A stretch of 64,000 bases of DNA from NCBI GenBank assembly GCA_013423385.1, contig BLZA01000023.1, positions 313,782 through 377,781 on the forward strand. Reading direction: 5' to 3'. The notes under the pieces were generated by a model. It was not told the DNA's origin and did no database searches. It worked only from the letters and a program-made list of their open reading frames with translations. Shown piece by piece: positions 1 through 12,440 of the stretch; position 1 is the first letter of the stretch; every line of letters starts with the position of its first letter. Source of the DNA: Naganishia liquefaciens. Its lineage: Eukaryota > Basidiomycota > Tremellomycetes > Filobasidiales > Filobasidiaceae. The translations under genes were made by a program, and so were the position numbers.

Positions 1-3000
1 GGCCACAAAATTCCTCAGGACGACTGTGACTCACATACACCGGAACCAGGCTAATCCTTGCGGATACGAAAGAACTTCACGAGCGTATTGCCGACCTCGA
101 GAAGGCCCTTGCCGTCGCTCACGCCAAGACAACAGCAGAACCGCATAATTTACTCACCAATACCTACCTGTATTCTCCTCGTGATCCGAATACCGGCAAA
201 GGTTCCATAGGCAGAAAGGGCAAGCTACCAAGCCGTCTAGCGGGATCCAGCAAGATAGGTCGAAGAGGACGGGGAGAAGACGAAGACGACGAAGATTCGG
301 GCATGACGGACGACGAATCGGGGGAAATATCGCTGGGGACTTTGACAATCGGGGCAAACGGGGAAGCGCAATTCGTGGGGGCATCCGCAGGGAGCTCTTT
401 GCTGCACGTACGTGTCGGGCAGTCCTTGCTTGCGCAATGCTCATCAATCACGATCAGGCCGAAGGTCCATCACCTTCCGGGAACGCGACAGACTATACAT
501 CTCGAAACGGCCCTCCTACTATCCTGCATCATCCGAGACTGTCACGCGGAACCCAATACATCACGGGTTCAGCTCTAGGAATATCGAGTCCCGCGGAGGA
601 GAATCTCCTAGACGATTTCCCCTTCATCGGCGTCAATGGCAACAATCTTTCCCTTCTGGAATTGTGGGGCCTGCTACCTGCATGGGAAGCCGAGTCCCCT
701 GTCGAAAACTCTGGCAGAGTCGCGGATGAAGGCAATAGAATGGTCCAGGCGTATTGGGAAAACGTCGGGTGGATGTACGATTGTATACCGAGGGTGATCT
801 TCGACAATGACTATCTGCCGAGTGTATATTCCCCAACACTTCCGCCGAATCCGCACAAGCTTGCAGTCGTGTATCTGGTGATGGCGCTGGGTGTCATGTT
901 CGATTTGGAGAGGAGAGAGCCATGTATGTTCTAAGGAGCGAGACCGTATCGGTACTGATCGAAGCTTCCTACAGTTGATCCCCTCGCAGCCGAGCTGTTT
1001 CGTCTTGGCTCCGCTTGTCTCACAGTGAACGGCGCCCTGTCCAGGCCTTCGGTTGCCACGGTCCAAGCGTTGAACCTTATCGGTAACTTCATGCTCAATC
1101 AGCGTGAAGCCAACGGCGCCAATGCATACTGGCCGATTCTCGGGGTCGGAGGTTACACAGTGACAGCTCTTGGGCTTCATCGCGATGGAACAGCATTTAG
1201 TGGCTTGTCTCCTTACGAAACAGAGGAGAGAAGAAAGGTCTTTTGGGAAATGATGACGCTGGATCGCCTGCAAGCCATGTGTTTCGCCCGACCTTGTGCA
1301 CTCAGCAATAGATCGGTCGACACCAAGTTCCCAGGCGAAGACGCTCTGATTGGAGAAGAAGGATTGCCGGATCAAGACCATTTCCACGACGCCAAGTATA
1401 GGCTGGTCTACATAATGGACAAGGTCATTGACGAGCAGACCAAGACCAGTCGAACTTCTTACAAGGATATTCTGGCAATCGACGACGAGATCCAGAAGTT
1501 TGCTAGGGAACTGCCACGGGAAATGCAACCGGGAGTCAAGGCCAGCTCCTTGGAACTAGGTCCCGAAATAAATCCACATACAATCCTGCACAGGTTCAGT
1601 ATACGGCTCTTGATACAGGAAACAGTCATCTACCTGCACCGGGCCTACTTTGTCAAGGCGCTGGAAGAAGTATGTCATTGCACCTTAAATTGTGACATGC
1701 TGACTTTCGTATTTAGAATCCGCTGGATCCCTCGAAGTCCGATGGAAGATATTCCCGTTCATTTCTCAGCGTGTTTGAAGCTTGCGTCGAATTGATCAGT
1801 ATTGTCAGGCAGAGCGTTATTTATCATCCTGCTCTAATCGGAAGGTGAGTGACTGTGTCATTTGCCCGAGCTATTATCTGACATGTCTCACGTCATGAAT
1901 AGGTGGTGGTTTTATTGGTGTAAGTGACACATCTCTCTAGTAAAGCATGGATTATGATGTGTTTCATGTTCTCCAGTCCACGCATTTTCCGCCGCTGTAT
2001 GTCTTGGCGCGATTTGCATAGACGCACCTGCTTCTGCATTCGCCGCGCCAGCTTACATGTCATTGGTCACCGCGTGTGACCTCGCGCAAGCTGCAACGGA
2101 AGGAAGCAAAGCAAAAGGGGGTCTGGTGAGTGCTTCATGGTAGAAGGAAAGTGCCGACTGACTGAGTGCTGCCTGATTTCAGCTCGTTCTGCAGCGCTTA
2201 AGACAGCGCGCTAGCAATGCTATGCTTTCCATAGCTCGTCGACCTTCCGCAAACGCAGCGAAGAACACTGCTCGAATCAGGCAGGAACACGAACAAGACG
2301 ATCTCTTACATTTGGCGAACAGAACACAGTTGAGGCGAGTCACGATCACGTCTCCAGCCATATCGACACCTACCCTCGCAACTGGAACAACGGCCAGTCA
2401 GACACCGCCGGGTCCAGCGAGCGATTCCTCTGGCAACGGCTTCTTCTGGAACGGTGTGCAAGAACTGCGAGGTCCCGACGCCAGTGACATGGACGTAGTG
2501 CAGGGCGTCGGAACTGTCAACACGTCTCCTCGATCGATTGTTAATGCTTCTTACGGTCATCAGACCAATTTATCTATCTCTCCCGCCGATGCTTTCCGTG
2601 CTGGACCATCCGGGAATCTCAACGGCGACGCATCGCAACAGGCTTCGCACCTGCGGTCCTTCCGTCCGCTTCCGCGATCGCGTGTTTCAAGAGATGGGCA
2701 AGCAGAAGTAGAGTCACGTCAAATTGGACAGAGCTCACATTCCGCGATCAGACTCCCTGGACAAAGTGCACGGCGAACAGCAAACGACACCATTTCCAAC
2801 ACGCTTTCAAACGGGGATTCCTTGAGTCCCGAGGGCTTTCTAGCTACGCAGACTCAAGAGTCGCAGTCAAGCCTTCAAAGTCGATTATCTATGCCGTCCG
2901 ACATGACCTCGCGGGGTCGTCACAGCCTCAGAGAATTGCCTTTCGAACACATGAACGCCTTTGGCATGCCGATGGTTATGGATTCAGCGAATCAAGCTAG

Positions 3001-3484
3001 CGGCAATCGAAGTCGATCGCAGGCGAACGTCCTTCGCTCTGATCAGGACCATCCCGACAATCAGCTCACCCCACAGCCTGCATCATTCCCGGCACCCGTA
3101 ATGCATCCCAGAAACTTCGATGATCATACTCATCAGCAACGTACGACACCAGAAGGGCTATTTGGTACACGTCATTCCGATACAGTGCTTTTTCAGCCAC
3201 CGATATCACAGACGAATACATCATCGGGGACGCAAGCAGAAAGCCATTCCCGTCATGCGCACTCGGCGTATCGGGACGAAGCAGAATACACGAATGCGAC
3301 TTTGGGCATCGACATGGACATGAGGTTCCGCGGCATGGGAGACATTGGCAGTCTAGGTGGGATGCAGTCTCTCGGCTCAATCGATATGGAGATAGGGATG
3401 GATATGGACAATATGCCGTTGCTCCCCGCAGGAGGTAGCTTGCATGATGTCGAACAGTTTATCGCGGGCTGGCACGATCAGTAG
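1..3484 (+). CDS. Zn-cluster-type fungal transcription factor, 5' end outside window
   Basis: Partial gene; the expected N-terminal Zn2Cys6 cluster would lie upstream of base 1. Visible exons are about 50-407, 458-923, 975-1669, 1717-1844, 1903-1919, 1977-2125 and 2183-3484, all in one frame across GT-AG introns. The first visible part is a short heptad-like stretch (ELHERIADLEKALAVAHA), the linker coiled coil that usually follows the cluster. The middle region (GALSRPSVATVQALNLIGNF, HRDGTAFSGLSPYETEERRK, FWEMMTLDRLQAMCFARP) matches the fungal-specific transcription factor middle homology domain (Fungal_trans, PF04082). The last 430 residues are Ser/Thr/Gln-rich and look disordered, suiting a transactivation region. 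Two introns flank a 17-nt exon. Assignment to the family is firm; target genes are unknown. Confidence 0.85.
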
Positions 3485-5505
3485 TCTAAGCATATGTCGG
3501 TTGACTTGTCGCTGGCTCATCTTGTGTAGTAGCGTTGGATATCCTTTTTTTCAAGGTCCACTTCAATGACATTGATTAAGATGTTGCCATTTTGGGTCAG
3601 AGATACCGACTCGAGAAGGTCTCCAACGCCGTCCGCGTCAGAACGTACCCCCTTAGCGGCGTTCAGTGAATTATGGTCATTCGCATGATCCAACATCTGG
3701 GATCGCGTCTTATATTGTGTCAATGCATGGATGGAGGGTGTCGCATTGATCCGTCAATTGGCGAAGGCTGTGCCCATAAAGGTGGTTGGCGGCGTCTGAA
3801 GGCAATGCGGTGGCAGTGATACCGTTGGCTAGGGATCCTCGTCAAAGGTTGTCTGATTCTAAGAGTTTTTGTCGAAAGGCATGTAGATCAGCACTCGCCC
3901 CGCAATCATGAGCCTAAGCTATATGAAACACGCATGGAGACCTGTTGAAGTCGACAACTCGATAAGAAGGGAAGTTTGTCCAGACATAGACTTTGACAAA
4001 GAGGATTTCTTCGCCACGAGCAATCAGTCCTCGACCTCATACACAGCTGACTGACTTTGCAACGAAAATAAGTCACCGGGATGTCCAGTAAGTTGTGGCT
4101 CCGTGTCTTTGAATGTGTGGTCAGTGTTAATCACAAGCTGTAAGCAAATACCGGTTCTTTGCGAAGATTGTCCAGTCTCCAGCAGGAATCGAAGTCAGAG
4201 TACAAGCAGACCCCCCATCCTTCCGAGCTGCCCAATTCAGAGGAGCGTTCTACTGTCGCAGACAGCACGCCGAGGAGCTTGTCAGGGAAATCAAGCCAGT
4301 CGACTCGGAAACCGTCGCCACCTCGATCGATACCACCGAAAACTCAGGGAGAGGACGCTTCAACGCCAGAGCAGCGGTAACCGCGGTGATTAGAGTTTGC
4401 CAAAGCGTTGCGGTGGGCTAGAAAACAAGACTACACGTTGCTTTGGTAGTGATCAGTCGTCAGACGAACATAATACACATAGTAACATCTAGTCGTAGCG
4501 GAAAGATCAGACCTAAATCCGTTGTACACGGTCGTATGGCGCTTCTCTTAACGCAGGTATACGGTGTCACAAGTCCCGGTCGCCATATGTTTGGCGAGTT
4601 TGTCAGTCGCCGCTTGTCGCAAGGTAGGACACAGCCGACAAGATATGTAGTCGTGGGGAATCGATTTGTCATGTTCAAGGCTCTCAGTTCCGGTCTTTTC
4701 CACTTCGCTGCGTGGGATGATGAAGGGTGGAAGTGCTCAGAGTCATCTAGTCAGAGAGCTTAGCACCAGCAATGCGCTAGTCAATCGTATACAGACCTAT
4801 GCACCAACTGGGCATTCGCTGACCTGAGAGGCTCTTATGACTTTATAGCGGAATGAAGGCAAAGCCGCGCCGATTAGACACGTAGCGTGGAAGATATCAT
4901 CGGATGACATTGTAAATAGATGGATGGATATTGGGTCCTGTCAAAAAGGCTTGCGTCGTTGCCTTCGCACAAAATCGACACCACTCTACAGACGTGATGC
5001 ATCAACAGGCGTCTAGTTCTCGCGGCAGCGACATTGTGAGGCGCATCGATCCTCGTAATTCCTGCGCATGATGTCGTACCAATAAGTGACCATTCGCCAC
5101 CCGCAGCCACAGATACTCGCATGGCTGTGCGCCCGAACGAAATCGAGATGCTTGGCGGAACGGCTGGAATTAATCGAAGCAGCATATGCAGCTCAGCTGC
5201 GCTGGCTACGGTTCGGCGATAGCTTCCGCCTACCGTGATATCGTCACTCGTCATCGTCTGACCGATTGTTGTACAGCTTGTTGTACTTGCATCTCCCGGT
5301 TTCCGGTTCAAGGAGGACCAAGTAGAAAGGATCACTGCGCTCGCAAAACATCCTCAATTGGAAGCAAGTACATCGCGCAAACGTCTAGGTTGGCAATCAG
5401 TAACTGCGCCGAAGTAACCCCCTGTCAGCCGTACGGATAGGCAGGCCAGAGAACCTGAGCGACCTATTGCAACGAAACCACTTATCGACATTCAGCTCAG
5501 CCAAT
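3485..5505. other. Gene-poor interval of 2 kb
   Basis: No gene I can defend. Short open stretches occur (for example 4159-4380 on plus, polar and Pro/Ser-rich, with no ATG; 4443-4763 on plus; 4874-5254 on minus from an ATG) but none has a recognisable domain or a convincing chain of splice sites. It should hold the 3' UTR of the Zn-cluster factor and the promoter of the small UBA gene. An unrecognised small or non-coding gene cannot be excluded. Confidence 0.4.
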
Positions 5506-5800
5506 ATGGATCCTGCGCCAGCCTTGGTGAGACAGCTGATGGAGCTCGGATTGGGAGAAGACTCTGCACGAAGGGCGTTGAAGGTGTGTACATGCGCATT
5601 GACGGGGAGCGAAGTCTGCCAGATAGACAGCTTATCCCACCACTAACGTTCAACAGCGAAATGGCAACGATATAGAACGTGCAGCTGCTGATGGTGAGTG
5701 TCTGTTCTTTCGTCTTTCCATCAGTGATGGCGATCATGCAAAGGACTGCAAGGAGTGATCGACGGCTGGACTGCGAGGAATGCCGAGCAACACGGAGAAT
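5506..5800 (+). CDS. Small UBA-domain protein, about 57 aa
   Basis: Three short exons, 5506-5583, 5657-5693 and 5742-5800, joined by GTGTGT...CAG and GTGAGT...AAG introns, give 57 codons and a stop. Residues 3-40 (LVRQLMELGLGEDSARRALK, then RNGNDIERAA) fit the three-helix ubiquitin-associated fold: a leading hydrophobic helix, the Met-Glu-Leu-Gly loop, then the Ala-rich second helix. UBA domains bind ubiquitin or ubiquitin-like proteins, so a small adaptor is the natural guess. The second intron could use a nearer acceptor, but that would make it 29 bp, too short for this genome; the 48 bp choice is used here. The N-terminal half is convincing, the C-terminus less so. It could be the first exons of a longer gene I failed to extend. 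Confidence 0.42.
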
Positions 5801-6254
5801 AGGGGGTTACTTGATTCTGCTTTTGGCCTCGTGAAAAAACATTCGAGGGACAGACCGATGAGGGATCGCGAAATACTATCCGTACTTGATGCTGATCTAG
5901 ACTGCCGCCTTTTTCCTGCAATCCCCCTCGCTACTCGCGCTGCGGCTTCACTTGACCGTTGCTTCTCGCTGTTCAAACTGCCTTTGTCCTTTCACCTCAA
6001 AGTTTTCGGGGAACCAGGTGCAATTGACGAGGTGAGTGGTCCTTTGACGCAGGATAGGCGGGTTTCTGAGAGCTGATCCTTTGCCCTTTGTTTCCTGCCT
6101 GCAGGTAAGCGACGAATTGCATTTTCCTTCCGGACTGTGTCGTGTTTGGCGAGAGAACAAGAGAGTATTGCCAGGAGAAACTGCGACGGCGTGAAGAGAT
6201 TTCGTCGTGTCCCCTTACCGGGTTCAGAAATTGGCGGAACACAACCCAGAAATC
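5801..6254. other. Spacer between UBA gene and USP gene
   Basis: Mostly leader or promoter of the downstream stress-domain gene. An open stretch at 5780-6076 has no known domain. Nothing else seen. Confidence 0.4.
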
Positions 6255-9200
6255 ATGGAGACTGGTGCACCGTTCGGACAGACAGATGCCTCTTCCAGTC
6301 GGGTCAAAAAAATCTCTCCCCTTTTGTCGGGCAAACCGCCATTGCTATTCTCGAACAGCGGGCAAACATCGCCCCTCACCCCCCATCGATCGCCTGTCTT
6401 GTCCTCTGCCCTGATGGGATATGGAGCATCCCAACTCGACCCAATTCCCGAAAACGACCATGCGCGTCGCAGTCCGGAGTCTAATGAGGCTCAACATGGT
6501 ATGGCTCCGTCGCCAATCCAGGTGCCGCCTGCTCTAGTCCTTGGACCGACCTTTAGCAGCGGATCCATCTCATCATTGGAATCTGGCTCCGCATCACCAT
6601 TGTCAGCACCTGTGCCGATCGTCGCTCGAGGCCATACCGAGGACAAAGCGCATGACCCAGATATCGAAATTGTTGATGCAGGAGGAGATTCCGACACGAC
6701 GGTGGAACCACGAGATCCCGGACCGCTAACGCCGGCACGGGTCTTGGACACCGGAGCCAAGGGGAAACGCAGGCTTTCGATCTCATCGGGACTAGACAAG
6801 GTCCGAAGTCTGATTGGAAGAGGCAACACTTCACTTTCGAAGAAAGCGGCAACGATGGAGCCTGATGGCAGCGGATTCCCCCGGTCACCCTCGCACTCGT
6901 CATCGAGGCGCAGCAGCACTGGCAGCGCTCAATCGCTCAGAACCCCCGGGGCGGAATGGAAGAATTCTCCTGACTTGCCGGACGACGGGTTTGGCCAGAG
7001 TGCACTTTCAGGGATCACGATGAGGAGAGATAAAAATGTGCTCAAGCTAACTCGAACCGAATCTCCCCTTGCCCCCCTTCCTGTTCCTACCTCTTCCGCA
7101 TCAATCCTCTCGCGACCTGTCTCGCATGATCATTCGCGTACACCGACACCACCAAATATTCTCATTTCTACGGCTAATATGGACATTGGCCCGGAATCCG
7201 CATCGACGCCTACACCTGATCGAATACTGAAATCATCTTCTTTGGCTTTGACGCCTGATCATGTGCCTGGCCCTTCTCCGTCGCCATCGCCACTCTTTAC
7301 TGGGCCACCCGACTCGGAATTCCCTCCTGATCGGACGCCCACAACGTCTGGATGTGTTACACCTACGCCCAACATCATGAGGAACCCTTCGCCCTTATCC
7401 GCCGGGATCGACCTCTCGACACGCATTCCGCCTTCACCCGGAAACGCATCACAGCCTCGTCGTTCCTCACTAACGAGTCCCGTCATGAACAAGACCAAGT
7501 CTTTGGACCAAGAGGCACAGAATTTGCTGCTCAATGCTCTGCAGCGAGGATCTGGCGGACAACAGAGCCAAGGCCACAATCATGGCCTCAGCCTTAGCAG
7601 ATCTAGCACCAAAGATTCTGCCATGAATGAATTGCGTAAACCAGGCGTCGGAGGAGCTTTGGCTGCATTGGGCTTCAAGACAGGTGCAGCGGTCGGAGCG
7701 ACAGATGCCGTCAAGAAATCCAATATCAATGTACTTTTGCCCTCCGAACCAGTTGGAGCGCAAAAGACAGCCCCAACAGCACCTGGCGTTTCATTGACCG
7801 CCCCGACACCGCACATGGAGCAGGAAGATCCGTCAACCAATTCTGGGAGCGGATACTTTGGCGGTAGAAAGCAGAAAGGTTCCCGTTCGTCGAGGTCGGC
7901 CAATAAGGAGGAGAAGTATCGTCGATCGCTTTCGCCGTTCTTCAAAGGCCGACGATCGCTTTCACGAGGCAATGCTAGCGAGAAGCGTGACCCTTCACCT
8001 CCCGTCGGAGCTTTGTCTGATGCTGGAGAGTCTGATGGCGAAAGCGTAGTGTCCAACTCCTCTAACCGATATCGACCGCAAGCTACCGCATTCAGTCGAT
8101 CCCGACGTCGAGATCGGACTGATTCCGAAGAAGAAGATGACCGAGATCAAGCGAGTGACGATGGGGACTTTGAGACTGATACCGAATACGATGAAGATGC
8201 TTTGAGCCACGAAATCATCGGACCCGACGGATGGGTTGAGGACGTCTTTGACCCGCAGACGGAAGAAAACACTAAGGCCAACGCGATTTATTACGAGGGA
8301 GATGCAGCTGGACTCGGGGGCGAGGGCGTTTTGGAGGACGAGGAGGGCCATGAGATCGAGGTTGAGGTCGATGCTCTTGGAGAAGGTAGGGCGGCCGCAG
8401 ATAATGTGGAACGCCAACTCATGACTTCTCCCTTAGGTCCGAACGTTGTCATCCCGCCCGAGCCGCTCTTTGCCCAACCGACAATGGCGAGAAGGCCACC
8501 AACTCCTCCAGTCAATCCTGAACAGGGTTTGGCAGGTGTCGTGCACAAGGAGAAGAAGAAGCCCCGTCCGTTATCTCTCACGACATCGCGGCCAGAATTT
8601 GGGCGTAACCGCTGTACAATCAAGTTAACCCAAGGCGATCCCGATGCTGCTCTCGAACAATCCGGTAACAGATTGAGGAGCTATGTTGTATTGAGCGATA
8701 TGAGTGCTGAAGCTGGATACGCGATTGAATGGTGTATCGGGTAAGTCGTGCACTGGAACAAAGCCGGAACTGGTCAAGCTGACTATCTTCGCCACCAGCA
8801 CTGTGGCCAGGGACGGTGATGAGATCTTCTTGGTCTCTGTAATCGAGAATGATGCGAAAGGTGAGAAGCGGGGAAAGAGGGGTCTCCAACGATTCAGCTG
8901 ACATTTCGTTCAAGTTGATCCAAAAGAACACGGTACCGTAGACAAAGCCCAGAAACTGCGAGTGCAAAGAGAACGTCAGGGTACTGCGTCCGCACTGGCG
9001 CGCCAGGTGACGAGTCTGCTTCAAAGGACGGTGCTCAACGTTTCAGTAACTTGTCAGGCTATTCACTCTAAGAATGCGCGTCATATGCTGCTTGGTAAGT
9101 CGGTCGAGTGGGCGAACGACACAGAAACTGATGCCTCTCTCACAGATCTCATCGATTATCTGGAGCCTACTATGGTTATCGTGGGATCCCGAGGTCTCGG

Positions 9201-9562
9201 CAAGCTGCAAGGGTGAGTGCTGCGCACGGACGGTTCGAGCTGAGCTAACCGCATATGTTGATAGAATCTTGCTTGGATCTACATCGCATTACCTTGTCCA
9301 AAAATCTAGTGTCCCCGTGATGGTCGCGCGACGCCGATTGAAGCGACCTTTGCGCAAGACCGACCCCTCTACTCTTCGTCACGCTCCCCGAACATCATTG
9401 GCAAGCGCCTCTATCGAGAAAACGGCGAGCGCAAAGCAAGAAGACGAAGTACTCGATGCCGGAGATGTCGACCGGGAAGCCGATCAGCAAGAGATCGAAG
9501 ACCAAAAGGAGCGAGAGGCGAGGGGAATGGCGATGGGCGGACAAGGAGAGGTCGTTCTCTGA
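6255..9562 (+). CDS. Universal stress protein (UspA) domain protein with very long disordered N-terminus
   Basis: Exons 6255-8740, 8799-8860, 8915-9094, 9146-9212 and 9265-9562 sum to 1031 codons (1030 aa). Residues 1 to about 800 are low complexity: Ser/Thr-Pro clusters (PTPPNILIST, ALTPDHVPGPSPSPSP), Arg-Ser patches (GRRSLSRG) and an acidic block near residues 640-720. The USP domain starts at about residue 805 (LRSYVVLSDMSAEAGYAIEW) and ends about 965. Its nucleotide loop GSRG then nine residues then GSTSHYL fits G-x2-G-x9-G-[ST] of ATP-binding USPs. A charged coiled tail follows. The ATG at 6255 is the first Met in the open frame. The family is known in basidiomycetes; the physiological role and any kinase that targets the SP/TP sites are inference. 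Confidence 0.88.
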
Positions 9563-10311
9563 ATGTCATACGCAAGGTATCGAATGTTCTATATGTTGTA
9601 CGTCACGGCCTGCGGTATGCTGAGCATATCGCCATTTTGCACTTTCTCCCAGGCTTCGCCATTGATCCGCTCCGCGGGCACAGTAGTTTCAAGATCATGT
9701 CGCCTGTACAGTAGAGTTCTGTTTTCCGGCGCGATGACGTTTAGATGGTGTATATAAGTCCTAATTGCATTTTCTCAATACCTTGCAATGGCGGTACCAT
9801 TTTCTGGCCAAGCAAGACCAGAGAGCTGATCAGATATACGGCGAGTCTATCTAGATCGATATTGCCCTTTCCCAGGCGCGTCGATCAAGCGACGCGACGA
9901 GATCCGGAGGAACTGACTGCCCCATTCGTTAGACTGCATTCCCCTTGGGCTTGGGTATGACGTCCGTGATGATCAGCGACCGCGCTCACGGTGGCTTTGC
10001 TGGCTGATCTGCCGGGGCATTACGCATTCGCCGTACTTCCAAGCTTTCTGCTTTTCACCAAGCACTTCTATCCCGCGTGCCCCGCCGCTCGCGTAAGCTT
10101 CCGGGCTTTCCGGGCAATCTCTGTGACTACCCCGCAAGTCAGCCCGTCTCGGGCGCACCACGGTCCCGACGGATGGTCCTTGTCATGCCATCTCACTAAT
10201 AAAAGCTTTCGATTTCCTCCGCCCCGGTGTCATCTCGCTAGCTCGTTCGTCTTTTCGTCTCTTGTATACTGTAATCCTCGACGTCAACGCCCAAACACCA
10301 ATTATCGTCGT
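9563..10311. other. Intergenic, promoter of membrane protein gene
   Basis: No gene seen. Contains the 3' end of the USP transcript and the upstream region of the gene starting at 10312. A TATA-like GTATATAAG lies near 9751 but is about 560 bp from the ATG, so its role is unclear. Confidence 0.4.
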
Positions 10312-12440
10312 ATGAGCGATATCGTGTCAGCATCAGTCAACAACATTTCCGGTATTGCGACAACTTCTCCCATCGTCAACCGACATCTTCGCTACCAGAA
10401 ACCGAAACTCTAGCAGATCCCAGCAATACGTCAGTGATGTCGGGGGTGACCACCGTTATCTCCCTTGCCGGAGGCGGTGTGTTCTCGCTTGAGATTGCCG
10501 CTCCAACTACGACAGCCGTGATCTGGACACCCAAGCCATACTCATCCAAAACACTCTCATCTGGCGCCAAATCGGTCGCTCGATCGACGACAGATGTCAA
10601 TCAGCACGGGGCATCAGCGACAGACATGTTCACATCGGATGATGTCTCAACCTCTTCGCTCACACCTATAACAACGACGAACAGCCAAGGCCAGACAATC
10701 GTTTATCCTGTCATCACCACGACATACACTTCGCAGGAGGGTATCTATACCAGTGTTCTCGTTGCCCCCACACCGTCCACTTCCATCTCTGTCGGAGAGT
10801 CAAATGGCGGCGGCGATACGGTCAATAACGGAATGTGCGTATCCTTCATCTCTCAGAGTGGCAATTACTCATGACCCGTGTAAACCTCCAGTCTCGCAAC
10901 TTCCACCATCATCGCCATTGTCGTCGCATTCATTGTCGGTATCGCAGGCATAGCTTTCGCGGCGTTCTATATCATCCGCCGTCGCCGTCGACGACGCAGG
11001 CGTGAAGAAGCCGCTCGACGTATTGCCGCCGAGGCGAAGAAGGAATACGACGAAAAGCTTGCGCGATCGTCCGGTCCGCCTCCATCCGCACAGACATTCG
11101 CACCAGTCGTTGACTTCGGGGCGAGCTCGGCTCCATCTCCGATCTCGCCATTCGGTGACGAACAGCGCGTCAGGTACGACTTGCCTATGGATGTTGTGGA
11201 TCACACTTCAGACGCAGCTTCGATCAACATGGAGCACGCGCGCGCGATATCTGTCGGGAGGGAACGTAGGAATCGCTCGAGACAGGGCGATCGGGCACCG
11301 TCGAGAGCGAGGACGTTGGATCCAAGAAGAAGGAATGATCCGCCGGTGGTGGTGACAGAGTTAGATTCGGACAGGGCTTCTGCGAGAAGGCAGATGATCA
11401 GGACTCTACCTATTCGTGAAGGGGACATTCAGCCCTTCATACTTCCTCCAATGCCGACGGCAAACACGCGATCGCCGCCCGTCCTCAACCTGACGATTCC
11501 CCCGGACATTCATCAACCCGATCGTGCCACCGCTTCCATGCCGAACTGGCGCCGCACATCGGATATCGAGACCCTTCATACGCTCGCGACTGACGATGAT
11601 GACGTGTTAGCAGAGGATGGAAGCAGTATCGCTCGGACGCTCACAACTGAAAGTGGGGAGAGTGGTACCTTTCCGGCGACCCACGGCATGTTCCGAAGCC
11701 AGCATGGACACGAAGATGCCTTTCGATCCGAAAGTCCTGTCGCGTGGGGACCCGGTCCCTTTGGCGATGAACATCAAAACTTTGGATTTGCTCGCATTGG
11801 ACGACTGGCTCAGCAGACGGACTTTGACGATGCCTCGACCATCGGGGAGGATGACGATATCGTCCCCTATGCGCCTCTTTCTCTAAGTACCACGTCGATG
11901 AGGGGAACGACGCCGACTCTTCTTACGACACATTCGATGTCGACCGGCTCATCAACTGCTGGCCCGCGAACATACGATTCTGCCCAAAATCCCTTCGCCG
12001 ACCCCGTTTCGGGCTATGATGGCCGTCCGCGTTTCCCGCGTCCGCCTCCATCAGAGGCCGGAAGATCCGAGGTCTCCGCCGGTGGGCGAACCGAAGCATC
12101 ATTTCGGCCGGGAGACGATGCTCGATCCGACGTTCTTCATCTTGGATCACAATGGCGAAGCGGCGCGCGAAACGGATTAACCGCGCGAACTGGCATCGCC
12201 GTGACGTATATGGAGGACCTCGACTCTGAGGACGATCAAACAACACCGAGTACTACGATCAGTCGAACAGCGCCGCGCAATCCGAGCGTGACGACCGGCG
12301 ATGCCTTGAGTACGGCGGACGAGGACGACTACATACGGACGCTGGAGGGCGCGATCTCATATGGAGGGAGAAATGAGGATAACAGGGAGGATTTCCAACT
12401 GCCACCGACTTACAATGAGGTGTTTGGGAATACATTCTAG
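10312..12440 (+). CDS. Single-pass membrane protein, Ser/Thr-rich ectodomain, cytoplasmic tail with NPF and PPTY motifs
   Basis: Exons 10312-10351, 10399-10834 and 10892-12440 sum to 675 codons (674 aa). The first 155 residues are Ser/Thr/Val-rich without a cleavable signal peptide. One membrane span (STIIAIVVAFIVGIAGIAFA) is followed at once by a run of nine Arg, so by the positive-inside rule the N-terminus should face out. The tail of about 480 residues is polar and acidic, with an NPF tripeptide (AQNPFADP, near 11986) and a PPTY motif 12 residues from the end (12402-12413). The layout resembles Mid2/Wsc-type surface sensors, but no WSC or cysteine-rich domain is present, so a sensor role is inference. 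A PPxY motif would be read by WW domains of Rsp5/Nedd4-type ligases and NPF by EH-domain endocytic proteins. Confidence 0.78.

Noticed and set aside
4874-5335. Minus-strand open stretch of 153 codons
   Set aside because: The longest form starts at GTG; from the first ATG it is 126 codons with no domain, splice signals or composition typical of the neighbours.
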